Assembly (NCBI GenBank): GCA_964596685.1
Contig: CAZQVA010000021.1
Span: forward strand, 1 to 38,290
Length of the DNA: 38,290 nt
Origin: CAZQVA01 sp964596685
GTDB lineage: Bacteria; Chlamydiota; Chlamydiia; Chlamydiales; VFKH01
Reading direction: 5' to 3'
Shown: piece by piece, positions 30,667-38,290 of the stretch
How positions within the stretch are numbered: position 1 is the stretch's first letter
Layout: every line of letters starts with the position of its first letter
The notes under the pieces: model-generated
Seen by the model: the letters and a program-made list of their open reading frames with translations, nothing else
The model's database searches: none
Told to the model about the DNA's origin: nothing
Program-made: the position numbers and the translations under genes

Positions 30667-31545
30667 TTACACCAAAGAGCGTTGAAGTTTTTTTTCTAAT
30701 ATTTTTAAAGGGGATCTTTCAGGGTATGTAAGTGCATGAGCAGAAAGGTGGAACGTTTGTTCTAAGACATGTTGTCCCGACATGGCTGCATGAGATACCT
30801 GATCCGTAAATACCATCCAACTTGTTTGTGAGGGGAGTATCACTTGTTCTTGAGTTGCATGAGTTTGGTAATGGTCATCTTCTTTCATTTTATTATGAAT
30901 ATGGAGCATGTAGTGGTCATATAGGGTGCGCTTTTTTTTAGTAATTTTTAGCAACTTTAATAGCGATCGCGTTCCTGGAATAGGAGGGCGAATAAGGGGA
31001 GAAAAGCGATTTGCCACCCTATCAAATGGTTCACCTACCCTCCACACGCGAGGTTTTCCACTCAGGTTGATGTTAGTGAAGAAGCGTAAAATCCTTTCCC
31101 CTGATGTAGGATTTGAGGGGAAGGCATCGACATGTAAGCGTGTATCATCTTTGTGAACTGATGCTTTTCTTCCCTCTATTTCAACAGGGCGCAAGGTTGT
31201 TTTCCCTAGTTTTAAATGTGGTCTATAAGCGGGGAGCAACTGATGAAGAAATTTTTCAGTTGCTGTCGAATACCTAGATAAAAACTTTTTCAGATCATGA
31301 TGATCCGCCTCCTTCCATAGAGAGCCTCCCAGAAGGTCACGATTTTTATCGTAGCTAATATTTTTACGCGAAGGGTCTACAAAGGCAGGGTTAAGGAATT
31401 TTTTCTCAGAATCTTCAAGTAAAAAATCAAGATGAGGAAAAGTCAAAACAGATCCCTCTTCAAGGCTTGTAAGAGCGGCATGCCTATCATCAGAAGAGGA
31501 TTCAAAAGACCAATCGCGTATTTGAAAATCTTTTAATAGAGACAT
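30667..31545 (-). CDS. kdoO: Kdo 3-hydroxylase (Fe(II)/2-oxoglutarate dioxygenase, LPS modification)
   Basis: Adds a hydroxyl to 3-deoxy-D-manno-octulosonic acid of lipid A-Kdo, giving Ko. 292 residues with the family core RLHVDAFPSNPTSGERILRF, given here up to Phe155, then FFTNINLSGKPRVWRVGEPF. Metal ligands assigned are His138, Asp140 and distal His252 (VSHAAMSGQ). The spacing and the PRVWRVGE block are diagnostic of the KdoO family (Pfam Kdo_hydroxy), known from Burkholderia and Yersinia. AGGAG six bases before the ATG marks the start. It heads a minus-strand operon with an unknown downstream gene. Chlamydial LPS is built on Kdo, so this implies a Ko-containing core; that is inference. Confidence 0.82.
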   Translation of the reverse strand: MSLLKDFQIRDWSFESSSDDRHAALTSLEEGSVLTFPHLDFLLEDSEKKFLNPAFVDPSRKNISYDKNRDLLGGSLWKEADHHDLKKFLSRYSTATEKFLHQLLPAYRPHLKLGKTTLRPVEIEGRKASVHKDDTRLHVDAFPSNPTSGERILRFFTNINLSGKPRVWRVGEPFDRVANRFSPLIRPPIPGTRSLLKLLKITKKKRTLYDHYMLHIHNKMKEDDHYQTHATQEQVILPSQTSWMVFTDQVSHAAMSGQHVLEQTFHLSAHALTYPERSPLKILEKKLQRSLV

Positions 31546-31671
31546 CGAGAACTCCTTGAATGTTTTGCCACCACCATAAACAAAGATAACATTTCAATCA
31601 CAAATATTTTTTTCTGCGAGAGGAGCTATTTTACTCGTCAGGCTGGATACAACATCAAACACTGCTGTGTA

Positions 31672-31708
31672 ACAGAAAAACCCATTAACAGCAACCGGGT
31701 TTTTCTGT
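31672..31708. terminator. Possible bidirectional terminator hairpin
   Basis: ACAGAAAAACCC at 31672-31683 and GGGTTTTTCTGT at 31697-31708 pair perfectly over 12 bases around a 13-base loop, with A and T tracts in the arms on both strands. It could end transcription from mazEF on minus, which otherwise would run toward kdoO. Confidence 0.45.
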
Positions 31709-31754
31709 GACATTTAATGACTTCAAAACATACTGTGAAGGGATAAAAGGTTCA

Positions 31755-31838
31755 GGTTCATGGGAAATCTAAAAAGCGAACCTAAAAACAAACCTGGCGA
31801 AAAGTGAATCTTGCCAAGGATCCGGATACCCATGAACC
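31755..31838. repeat. Long-range inverted repeat
   Basis: GGTTCATGGG at 31755-31764 and CCCATGAACC at 31829-31838 are perfectly complementary with a 64-base spacer that also has GCGAACCT and AACCTGGCG pieces. This could close a structured RNA domain; no known RNA family is recognised. Confidence 0.4.
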
Positions 31839-32119
31839 ATAATCTACAGAAATACAATGCCAAAGTAGTACAAAAAGCGTCCAAAAAATTTATGCAAAAT
31901 AGGAGAACATGTGATTCATAAGCATTGCAAAAGGCTGATTACAAAGAGGGAGACTGATCAGGCTGCATATAAGATCGCATATCCCATTTTTATCAATCTA
32001 GAGGGGGTATTTGTTGCTTAATTTGTATAGTCTGATAATTGAGGTTATGTTTTCTAATAACCCGAAAAACCGACGTCGGCGTGACTAAATTTCTTCATTA
32101 GAGTTTTGCAAAAGGCTCG

Positions 32120-32452
32120 TTAATATAGAAGAACTTTGAGTTTTGCTAAGACATCACTAACGATGACTTCTGAGGCTTGATCGAATCTTTTAGCCTGGCG
32201 CGCTTTCCAATCGAGAGAACGCATCTGGTCGCAAAGAATTACACCATCGATCTTGTCAGTTTTTATTAATACCTCAAATGGGTATCCCTTGATCTGACTT
32301 GTAATCGGCATAAAAAGCGCTAAACCTGTTTTTTGATTATACTGCTGAGGTGATATCACTAAAGCTGGTCTTGTTTTTTGTATTTCCAGGCCTTTTTGAG
32401 GGTCAGAATCTAGCCAGACAACGTCACCTCTTTTTGGAGTATAGTCTACCAC
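32120..32452 (-). CDS. mazF: MazF/PemK-family toxin
   Basis: 110 residues of a sequence-specific mRNA endonuclease. Family blocks are PKRGDVVWLDSDPQKGLEIQ, KTRPALVISPQQYN, GLALFMPITSQIKGYPFEV and GVILCDQMRSLDWKARQAK. The Arg of KTRPALV and the Thr/Ser after MPI are the usual catalytic-groove residues. The start overlaps the antitoxin stop by seven bases. Length is normal and the gene appears intact. Confidence 0.9.
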   Translation of the reverse strand: MVDYTPKRGDVVWLDSDPQKGLEIQKTRPALVISPQQYNQKTGLALFMPITSQIKGYPFEVLIKTDKIDGVILCDQMRSLDWKARQAKRFDQASEVIVSDVLAKLKVLLY

Positions 32453-32679
32453 TCTTCTGCTCCTTTCTGCCGATCATTTAGCATGAGAGTATGTTTGTTT
32501 TGAGGAGTAATTTCACTCAACATCGATTCCAAATTGTACTGAGGAGGCTCTAAAATGAGACGGCCATTTTCAATATCAATATTAACTGGGCTGCCTGCAT
32601 GCAAGTGTAGTTTTTGAGCTAAATGCATAGGAATACGAACGCCTAGACTATTGCCCCATTTTTGTACGCTAGTTTGCAT
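32446..32679 (-). CDS. mazE: MazE-family antitoxin (AbrB-like)
   Basis: 77 residues from the ATG at 32679, which has GGAGG eight bases upstream; longer frames start inside the promoter and are rejected. The N-terminal swapped-hairpin DNA-binding domain is MQTSVQKWGNSLGVRIPMHL, with KWGNSLGVRIP diagnostic. The C-terminal tail (LSEITPQNKH … GAEEW) is acidic and should block MazF. It precedes mazF and overlaps it by seven bases, and the complex probably represses the promoter through the GATATAC palindrome. Confidence 0.9.
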   Translation of the reverse strand: MQTSVQKWGNSLGVRIPMHLAQKLHLHAGSPVNIDIENGRLILEPPQYNLESMLSEITPQNKHTLMLNDRQKGAEEW

Positions 32680-32697
32680 TTGTGAGCCTCCAGGGTG

Positions 32698-32736
32698 GAT
32701 ATACATAGTATATCTAAGGGAAGTCAAGTATGTCAA
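32698..32736 (-). promoter_or_regulatory. mazEF promoter and operator
   Basis: On minus, TTGACA (32736-32731) and TATACT (32712-32707) are spaced 18 bases. A perfect palindrome GATATAC-ATA-GTATATC (32698-32714 on plus) covers the -10, ideal for MazE/MazEF autorepression. Confidence 0.7.
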
Positions 32737-32844
32737 TATTCCACGAAACTAGTTTGTCTTTATTACGGCGATTTGGAATAATCTCGCGCGACTAATTCTA
32801 ATAGAAGTTTGACTTTAATTAAAGCTTTGGAGCATTCCTCTCAG

Positions 32845-33555
32845 ATGATCACTTCTTCACTCATTCCATCGACACCAATTTATCAACAAATTCAAAATGA
32901 TAAAAAGGCTGGTTATAAAATATGGTTGCTATTTGGTCTTAGTGCAAATCCTATCCATTTAGGTCATATTAACTATCTGCATATAATTGCCTCTATATTA
33001 AACCCTGATCGCGTTCTTGTAATTCCTGCAAAAGTTAATCCTTGGAAAAATCCTCATGACCAGTGTACTGCAGAACAAAAATTAAAAATGGTGCGTCTTG
33101 CTACAAAATCACATCCAGAATGGTCTGTTGAAACGATTGAACTCGAGCGAAAGGGCTTGTCATATACGTTTCAAACTATTGAAGCCCTGTCCCAAAAGAT
33201 TGATCAACATGTAAAGTTGTGCCTCTTATTAACAGATGAAACAGCATCAACTTTTCATAAGTGGAATCATGTAGAGTCGATTCTTAAACATGCCTATATA
33301 GTTTATGGAGTGCGAACAGAAGACACAAAAGAGAACTTTCTAGATGATGAGAGTATCCCTAAAAATGTAAGAAAAGCACTTCAGGACGGGGCGTTACCCA
33401 TTTGCAACCCCCCTCATCTTCAATCCATTTCCTCAACGCAAATCCGCGAATTGTGTCACAGTTTTCAAGGCAATCAACTGTTATCAAAATTAACTCCCCT
33501 TGTTGGAGATGAGGTTGCGCAAATGATTGTTGATGAAAAAATTTTTAGTAGTTAA
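32845..33555 (+). CDS. nadD: Nicotinate-nucleotide adenylyltransferase-like protein (NadD family)
   Basis: Joins ATP with nicotinate (or nicotinamide) mononucleotide in NAD synthesis. From ATG 32845 it has 236 residues: the nucleotidyltransferase motif GLSANPIHLGH (31-41), VIPAKVNPWKNP, GLSYTFQTIEAL (104-115), LLLTDETASTFHKW (127-140) and ISSTQIR (195-201). This is the NadD layout. The Gly-x-Asp of typical NadD reads LLTDE, a modest change. The frame extends to a TTG at 32809, and GGAG lies 12 bases before the ATG, so the start is not certain. It overlaps the convergent barrel gene by 11 bases. Confidence 0.8.
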   Translation: MITSSLIPSTPIYQQIQNDKKAGYKIWLLFGLSANPIHLGHINYLHIIASILNPDRVLVIPAKVNPWKNPHDQCTAEQKLKMVRLATKSHPEWSVETIELERKGLSYTFQTIEALSQKIDQHVKLCLLLTDETASTFHKWNHVESILKHAYIVYGVRTEDTKENFLDDESIPKNVRKALQDGALPICNPPHLQSISSTQIRELCHSFQGNQLLSKLTPLVGDEVAQMIVDEKIFSS

Positions 33556-34432
33556 TACCAACTCCAGCGCTTAGAGTCTCTAATGAAGCATAGCTATCGA
33601 AATATTTTGGTAATTTTTCTCCTTCGCGCCATTCATTAGGGTTATTTGCAATAAGTTTTTGATAACCAATATATACCTTTACCCATATTGCCCGCTTTCT
33701 TTCTGACACTAACCAATCATTATCGAAACGCAGTTGAAAGCCCTGTGGCTGAATGAATTGTTTGAGTTGCCATTTGAAAGAGGGCCAGGTGTGTTCCGAA
33801 TAATACCCTCCCACATATCCATCAAATCTTAAAGATGTCTTTCTTACACGCGAGTCATTCATCGATAGTAGTATTCCCAAAAGGAATCCAGAATATCCCC
33901 CCTGCGCATTGAGTTTCCCTGCTAAATAAAGCCCTGTAGCAAGTGGAGAAATGTCATATGGATCATAAGCAATTCCTAATCCATTATGACTTCGATAATA
34001 AAAAGAGGTTACGTAACATCCAAAAAGAGGCGAACATTGCACGCCACCCCATTTGCATAAATCATAACTTGCAAAGAGTTTTAAGTTATTGACATTCGCA
34101 TCCCCCCCATCATGAACGGAATAGAAAGCAGAACTTATATAATAAGCGTTATGTAAATCATCATCCGTTGCATAAAGAGATCCATAAAAGCGAAAGATCT
34201 CTTCGAGATGAATTCCAATCAGCGGAGTGAGTGCATAAGAGGCATCAAAACCAATGTCTATACCAGCATAGCTTTGCCATCTTAAAATCGAATGGGCAGC
34301 TTCTGTGTCTATTTTCAAAGTGGATTGAGAAGTGCCAATTTTCCATCCTAACAACCACCGACTCTCTTTTGAGAATGCCGAAGAAAATACAGCGCATAGT
34401 GCGATAAGAGTTATAAAAAATTTATTTATCAT
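33545..34432 (-). CDS. Outer-membrane beta-barrel protein of unknown function
   Basis: 295 residues. A signal peptide (MINKFFITLIALCAVFSSAF, cleavage near SKES) is followed by many alternating strands with aromatic girdles (YAGIDIGFDASYALTPLIGI, YSGFLLGILLSMNDSRV, RFDGYVGGYYS, IWVKVYIGYQKLI). It ends SLETLSAGVGINY, with the C-terminal aromatic signal (Tyr). No specific family is recognised; similar proteins serve as porins or adhesins in chlamydiae. Confidence 0.68.
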   Translation of the reverse strand: MINKFFITLIALCAVFSSAFSKESRWLLGWKIGTSQSTLKIDTEAAHSILRWQSYAGIDIGFDASYALTPLIGIHLEEIFRFYGSLYATDDDLHNAYYISSAFYSVHDGGDANVNNLKLFASYDLCKWGGVQCSPLFGCYVTSFYYRSHNGLGIAYDPYDISPLATGLYLAGKLNAQGGYSGFLLGILLSMNDSRVRKTSLRFDGYVGGYYSEHTWPSFKWQLKQFIQPQGFQLRFDNDWLVSERKRAIWVKVYIGYQKLIANNPNEWREGEKLPKYFDSYASLETLSAGVGINY

Positions 34433-34585
34433 AATTTTAGAACAGAAAAAATAAGAGGATTTTAGAGTCTTTTAATTAAAAAAATCCATACCGATGAATA
34501 AAACCCAGACTGAAACTTTTTATCAAATGCTCCATAGTCGGCATACTGCATTGACTGCCTTGAATCGTTGACACATCAACTTCTC

Positions 34586-34613
34586 TTGAAATACCGAAGG
34601 CGCGTAGTATAAC
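34586..34613 (+). promoter_or_regulatory. Promoter for the methyltransferase-MFS-barrel operon
   Basis: TTGAAA at 34586-34591 and TATAAC at 34608-34613 are 16 bases apart, placing the transcript start about 25 bases before the ATG at 34645. The remaining 34433-34585 is AT-rich with no gene. Confidence 0.4.
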
Positions 34614-34644
34614 ATCTGCCCTACATATTTTATTAGGTATTTGC

Positions 34645-35691
34645 ATGTTGGAGAGAACATACACCGCTCTGAATTTCGATGACCCCGCTCGTATGGCATG
34701 CTTAGTGCAAATTAGTGCCACCGCGCAAAGTTTTTTTAAAAAAATTTTACCTAAAGGAAAGACTCTGAAATTTTCAGTCGAAGTTGACAGTGATGGAAAA
34801 GTGCAAATTTCGACCGAAAAGGAACCATGGGAAGCACTTGCGCGACAAATGGGAATACAAGCACGCCTCGATTTTCTTGTCGGCGGTTACCATGTGCGCT
34901 TAGTAGATTTCACGAAGCTACATCAGGTGAGTCATGAAGATCTCGATCATATGGTTGATGCACTTTTGTTGACCAAAGATTGCATGGTACTCGATTTGAT
35001 GTGTGGGTATGGTGCTGTCTCTGAGAGAATTTTAGAGAATGCAAAAAAGAAGGGTCTTTCTATTAAGTTGCATTGTGCGGACTTATATCTTGAGCAAATC
35101 AACCGTATGAAAGAGGATCTCAGAAAGCAAATATGCGATATACGCCTCATTGATGCACGTTCCCTACCCTATGCTGATAATACTTTCGATGTCATTTTTA
35201 TTAAAATGGGCGTTCATGATGTGCCTCATCAAGACCAAAAAGTTGTTTTTGACGAAGTTTTTCGCATTTTGAAGCCAGGGGGCCGCTTTGTCGTCTGGGA
35301 GATATTGACAAATCACAGCGAAGAGCAAGATGCTTTTAGCGCTCAAATTAACAAGAAAGACTCGCTTGCTGGTTATGAGTCCTTCCTTATTGACCGTTAC
35401 TTTTTACGCCCAGATCAACTCATTACCTTATATAAAAACAGTAACTTCACAGAGATCGAAGAAGTTTTTTGTGCCCACTTTAAGGAAGGCACTCAGTCAA
35501 GGTTGGATTCAGAACTGCATAATGATCAAAACAAATTAAATGAACTGAACGATTTCACACGTCAATGTATCCCTAACAATATTCGTAGCTCCATGCATTA
35601 TGAAGATAGTGGCAATAATATCAGCATGGTCATCCCTAACCGCGTTTTTAGAGCTGTTAAGCCATTCTTAAAAAATCACCCAGGGTCTTAA
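34645..35691 (+). CDS. Class I SAM-dependent methyltransferase (UbiE-like core)
   Basis: 348 residues. The methyltransferase core starts near residue 110: VLDLMCGYGAVSERIL (motif I), KLHCADLYLEQINRMKEDL (motif II), LIDARSLPYADNTFDVIF (motif III/IV) and EVFRILKPGGRFVVWEIL. A C-terminal part after 240 is variable and could hold the substrate. An N-terminal extension of about 100 residues (FKKILPKGKTLKFSVEVDSD) is not recognised. The target (lipid, quinone or peptide) is unknown. An MFS transporter follows after five bases and a barrel protein six bases after that, which would fit export or modification of a small molecule (inference). Confidence 0.75.
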   Translation: MLERTYTALNFDDPARMACLVQISATAQSFFKKILPKGKTLKFSVEVDSDGKVQISTEKEPWEALARQMGIQARLDFLVGGYHVRLVDFTKLHQVSHEDLDHMVDALLLTKDCMVLDLMCGYGAVSERILENAKKKGLSIKLHCADLYLEQINRMKEDLRKQICDIRLIDARSLPYADNTFDVIFIKMGVHDVPHQDQKVVFDEVFRILKPGGRFVVWEILTNHSEEQDAFSAQINKKDSLAGYESFLIDRYFLRPDQLITLYKNSNFTEIEEVFCAHFKEGTQSRLDSELHNDQNKLNELNDFTRQCIPNNIRSSMHYEDSGNNISMVIPNRVFRAVKPFLKNHPGS

Positions 35692-35696
35692 AGTAT

Positions 35697-36959
35697 ATGC
35701 AAAAAATTGATACGCCCAATGCAGTTGCCAAATATGCAATCTTTCCTCTTTTATTAGTCATTGCAATCGATTGCATGGGCTATGGATTTATTTTTCCTGT
35801 ACTCACACCTATGTTTTTGCATGCTCACAATGCATTGCTCCCTGCTGGGATGTCAGCAGGGGTGAGCGATCTGATTTATGGTGTCATTGTCGCTGTTTAT
35901 CCTCTTTGTATGTTTTTTGGGGCGCCTCTTTTAGGAGATCTTTCAGATTCCATTGGTCGCAAAAAAGTTCTTTTTATTTGTTTATCTGGAACGTTTTTAG
36001 GTTATCTAGTGAGTGGTATCGGAGTGAGCACAAACTCCGTCTTCTTATTGATTGCTGGGCGTGTGATTGATGGAATTACGGCCGGTTCCTTGCCGATGGC
36101 ACAGGCGGCGATCGCTGATGTCAGCACTAATTCCACAAATCAGGCCAAATATATGGGCCTCATGATGCTGGCAATTGCTGCTGGTCAAGTTTTAGGCCCT
36201 CTTTTTGCTGGAGTCCTTTCAGATCCTGCTATTTCAAGTTATTTTAACTCAGCTACGCCCTTTTATTTTGCGAGTGCAATATCAATATTAAATATTATTT
36301 GGCTGTCTGTAGTTTTCAAGGAAACCAATCATTTACAGGTAAAACGGCGCATTACTTTGACCAAGACCCTCACATCTTTTGTACGGCTATTTGACTCCAA
36401 ACAACTGACGTTACTCACCATCATTTTTCTAGCCATGCAACTTTCATGGAGTTTTTATTCACAAGCCTCCCCTGCTTATTTAGGAAAAATTTTTCATTAT
36501 GACAACTTCCAACTGGGACTCTTTTCAGGAAGTTTAGGCATATTTATTGCCGTGGGAGGATCGGTCATTATGCCCATTTTAGCAAAGCGGGTCTCTCTTT
36601 CAACGGGAGGATTTCTAGCTCTATCACTTATGGCAATGGGTTTATGCATCGGTTTTATAGAACCTAATCAGGTGTTATTTTGGAGTGGGCTCGTCATCAA
36701 TACCATTGGAGCTGCGCTCGCCTTTTCATTTATTGTGACTTTATTTTCCCAACAAGTTGATGCCACGCGTCAAGGGTGGGTAATGGGACTCACAGGCGCA
36801 ATTATTGCTCTTGCCTGGGCCACTACTGCTTTATTTACCGGTCTTTTAATGTCCATCAGCAGCGTCTTAGCATTATGGCTAGCGCTATTAGCTGCTTTAA
36901 TTGGTTGTTATTATATGCACCAATTTAAAAAATCTTCATTTCAACCAAAAAAACCATAA
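35697..36959 (+). CDS. MFS transporter, TetA/multidrug-like type
   Basis: 420 residues and twelve helices. The N-terminal half has IDCMGYGFIFPVLTPMF, LYPLCMFFGAPLL-like VAVYPLCMFFGAPLLGDLSD with motif A 'GDLSDSIGRKKVL', RVIDGITAGSLPMAQAAIAD (motif C-type region) and AIAAGQVLGPLFAGVLSD. The layout is that of the tetracycline/multidrug drug:proton antiporter family (DHA1), but members of this family in intracellular bacteria may carry metabolites. It is the second gene of a three-gene operon. Confidence 0.85.
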   Translation: MQKIDTPNAVAKYAIFPLLLVIAIDCMGYGFIFPVLTPMFLHAHNALLPAGMSAGVSDLIYGVIVAVYPLCMFFGAPLLGDLSDSIGRKKVLFICLSGTFLGYLVSGIGVSTNSVFLLIAGRVIDGITAGSLPMAQAAIADVSTNSTNQAKYMGLMMLAIAAGQVLGPLFAGVLSDPAISSYFNSATPFYFASAISILNIIWLSVVFKETNHLQVKRRITLTKTLTSFVRLFDSKQLTLLTIIFLAMQLSWSFYSQASPAYLGKIFHYDNFQLGLFSGSLGIFIAVGGSVIMPILAKRVSLSTGGFLALSLMAMGLCIGFIEPNQVLFWSGLVINTIGAALAFSFIVTLFSQQVDATRQGWVMGLTGAIIALAWATTALFTGLLMSISSVLALWLALLAALIGCYYMHQFKKSSFQPKKP

Positions 36960-36965
36960 AAATTT

Positions 36966-37670
36966 ATGAAAAAAATATTTTCTGCTGTTGCACTGTTTTT
37001 AACATCCTGCGGCGCTTTACAAGCGCAAACTCATAATAATGTTTATATTGCCCCCTTATGGGAGTATTGTAATTCAAATTTAAGCAACAACACTTCTCAA
37101 GCTGGAAGTCTTTGGGGTGTCGCTGCTGGCTGGGATTATACGGGACATTGTCAGTATTATTTTGGTGTACAGGGCAGTTATGCAGGCGGGATGTTGAGAG
37201 GATCCTTTGGAGATGATCAAACGAGGGAGTATCAGATCGAAGCGCGCTTTGGGTTTGATTTTAGCGATTTATGTGCTCGCGTGCACGTTATCCCTTATGT
37301 GGGTATTGGATTTGATGAATTTGATCAAACACTCACTAGTACTACTACATTTAACAGCCATTTCTGGTATGTCCCTTTTGGAATTCGCTTTTCCTATGAG
37401 GTCACTTCAGCCTTTAGCGCAGGGCTGAGAGGTTCTTATGGACCAACATTTGGAGGCAGATGGAGCGTTACAAGTGGAGGATCCATTCCTTCAAGATACA
37501 TATGGCAGGTTGAGATCCCTCTTATGTATACCTTTTGTGGGTGTCATTTCCCGATTGATATCGCGCTCGTTCCCTTTGCAAAAGGATGGGCATATGGTAG
37601 CCAAGGCGATCTAATTGGGCAAACCAACACCTATTATGGAGCACGTTTAGAGATCGGAATGAATTTTTAA
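36966..37670 (+). CDS. Outer-membrane beta-barrel protein
   Basis: 234 residues. The signal peptide is MKKIFSAVALFLTSCGALQA with cleavage before QTHNN; the Cys at position 15 is within the hydrophobic part, so a lipobox is not supported. Strand-like segments alternate through the protein (QYYFGVQGSYAGGMLRGSFG, HVIPYVGIGFDEFD, FWYVPFGIRFSYEV, YGARLEIGMNF). The C-terminal Phe is the barrel signal. Six Cys suggest disulfides, as in chlamydial surface proteins. It follows the MFS gene by six bases. Confidence 0.75.
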   Translation: MKKIFSAVALFLTSCGALQAQTHNNVYIAPLWEYCNSNLSNNTSQAGSLWGVAAGWDYTGHCQYYFGVQGSYAGGMLRGSFGDDQTREYQIEARFGFDFSDLCARVHVIPYVGIGFDEFDQTLTSTTTFNSHFWYVPFGIRFSYEVTSAFSAGLRGSYGPTFGGRWSVTSGGSIPSRYIWQVEIPLMYTFCGCHFPIDIALVPFAKGWAYGSQGDLIGQTNTYYGARLEIGMNF

Positions 37671-38131
37671 TCAGATCCGTTGGCGTGGATAGCACGCAAT
37701 TGTTTAATTTCACCGTGATGGCGTTTTTGCTCAACGAGTTTAGCTTGGGCCCTTTTTGAGCGACGCCTTTTTTGACGCCGAATCTTTTCTATTGCTTGCT
37801 GTTGTGCGCTCTCTTCACCTTTTAATCGGCTTTCGATGCGATCGCAAAGTTCGCGGCGCGCGAAAAACCGATTCATCTCTCTGGATCTATCTTGCTGACA
37901 TTTAATTTCAATACCTGAAGGAAGGTGCTTTAAGTAAACGCAGGAAGATGTCTTGTTGATCTTTTGTCCCCCCTTCCCCGATCCTAAAATAAATTTTTCG
38001 AGCAAGTCATTTTCAAAAACACCTAAATCGAGCATGCGCTTGTCGAGTTTTTCTTTTGTCTCCTTTTGAAACATGCTAGCTATCTCTTCTTTGTGAATTA
38101 ACTTGGTTAACATAAGCTCACATTTAATCAT
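37667..38131 (-). CDS. Release-factor-like ribosome rescue protein (RF-1 domain, GGQ)
   Basis: 154 residues lacking the codon-recognition domain. The core FILGSGKGGQKINKTSSCVY, with the peptidyl-tRNA-hydrolysing GGQ, is followed by LKHLPSGIEIKCQQDRSREM and a Lys/Arg-rich tail (RRQKRRRSKRAQAK). This is the layout of ArfB/mtRF-R (C12orf65)-type factors that free stalled ribosomes. The start may be ATG 38131, or 38113 (MLTKLIHKEE); the GGQ domain is unaffected. It overlaps the convergent barrel gene by four bases. Confidence 0.85.
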   Translation of the reverse strand: MIKCELMLTKLIHKEEIASMFQKETKEKLDKRMLDLGVFENDLLEKFILGSGKGGQKINKTSSCVYLKHLPSGIEIKCQQDRSREMNRFFARRELCDRIESRLKGEESAQQQAIEKIRRQKRRRSKRAQAKLVEQKRHHGEIKQLRAIHANGSD

Positions 38132-38219
38132 GCCTCAACGTAGGGATTTTGACCAGGGACAGAAACGAAATGGGCTTGCAATGTTTTTTAACAATAATTT
38201 ATCCCTTGCACCTGAAAAA

Positions 38220-38239
38220 CCCATCCGTTCACGGATGGG
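38220..38239 (-). terminator. Intrinsic terminator of a minus-strand gene beyond the right edge
   Basis: CCCATCCGT (38220-38228) and ACGGATGGG (38231-38239) form a tight nine-base stem. Read on minus it is followed directly by TTTTTC, a classical intrinsic terminator. In the last 50 bases, short minus-strand frames end in TGA upstream of it, so a CDS end may lie there, but no product can be named. Confidence 0.65.
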
Positions 38240-38290
38240 ATGTAAAGGTGCTAAAGCCATCTTTCACGCAGTGATTGGTGGCTTTACTCT

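Larger units (their letters stand above)
31546..32119. other. Non-coding gap of 574 bases
   Basis: No convincing gene. It contains the two inverted repeats listed separately, a direct repeat GCAAAAGGCT (31926 and 32108 regions), and a 29-codon ORF at 31832-31921 that is too short to accept. The promoter of the kdoO operon should lie in the left part (31546-31670) but no clear -35/-10 pair was picked. Confidence 0.5.

Noticed and set aside
31832..31921. 29-codon ORF (MNHNLQKYNAKVVQKASKKF…)
   Set aside because: Too short, lies partly inside an inverted repeat, and has no well-placed ribosome site.
34476..34721. 81-codon minus-strand ORF overlapping the methyltransferase start
   Set aside because: Antisense to a well-supported gene, no ribosome site, composition not protein-like.
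1..38290. CRISPR array, prophage or conjugation genes
   Set aside because: No regularly spaced repeats, cas genes, phage structural genes or transfer genes seen on either strand.

Overview
The window suggests a member of the Chlamydiae, most likely an amoeba-associated (environmental) family rather than Chlamydiaceae. Pointers are an ATP/ADP-translocase-type nucleotide transporter (25654-27147), an apparent IpaH/SspH-type LRR-NEL ubiquitin ligase of the kind that needs a type III secretion system (8577-10283), several beta-barrel outer-membrane proteins, a Kdo hydroxylase acting on LPS, a short RRM RNA-binding protein, toxin-antitoxin genes and decayed insertion sequences. The assignment rests on recognised families only, and the genus cannot be named. 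No rRNA, tRNA or CRISPR array was found.

Layout. 1-2078: tail of an Rpn-type nuclease, then a GT4 glycosyltransferase overlapping a small methyltransferase. 2048-7227 (minus strand): MFS transporter, DCC-type thiol oxidoreductase, lipase maturation factor, homospermidine synthase and a small exported protein, all closely spaced. 7293-8516: divergent second MFS transporter. 8577-10283: LRR-NEL protein with a CxD catalytic motif. 10295-13244: PRPP synthetase with a small exported protein on minus, and a class I aminotransferase on plus behind a good sigma70-like promoter. 13289-14996: a paralogous membrane-protein family present once as a single ORF and once split in two by a TGATG stop/start. 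15076-15534: an internally deleted IS5-type element with a branched-hairpin segment.

16039-19357 is an RNA-handling block: TrmH/SpoU methyltransferase, RlmM/FtsJ-like methyltransferase, RRM protein with a long structured leader, and tRNA-dihydrouridine synthase. 19428-22000 looks like a decaying accessory island: a fused hicA/hicB remnant, an intact RelE/HigB-like toxin with HigA-like antitoxin, a gene start cut off by an IS5-type remnant, a possible second hicB scrap, and a Fic AMP-transferase. 22157-25404 holds signalling genes: a dCache-HAMP class III adenylate cyclase and a convergent eukaryote-like Ser/Thr kinase. 25654-28909 has the nucleotide transporter, a membrane protein of unknown role and a barrel protein.

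28934-31545 is a minus-strand operon: Kdo hydroxylase followed by one long unknown reading frame interrupted by a single in-frame TAA. 31546-32119 is non-coding with two clear inverted repeats. 32120-32736 is mazEF with a visible promoter and palindromic operator. 32845-38131 has a NadD-like adenylyltransferase, a barrel protein, an operon of methyltransferase, MFS transporter and barrel protein, and a GGQ release-factor-like rescue protein. A minus-strand intrinsic terminator near the right edge belongs to a gene outside the window.

The items most worth follow-up are the NEL ligase, the two split genes, the Kdo hydroxylase operon, the short palindromic repeat found in three intergenic regions, and the nested inverted repeats between fic and the cyclase.
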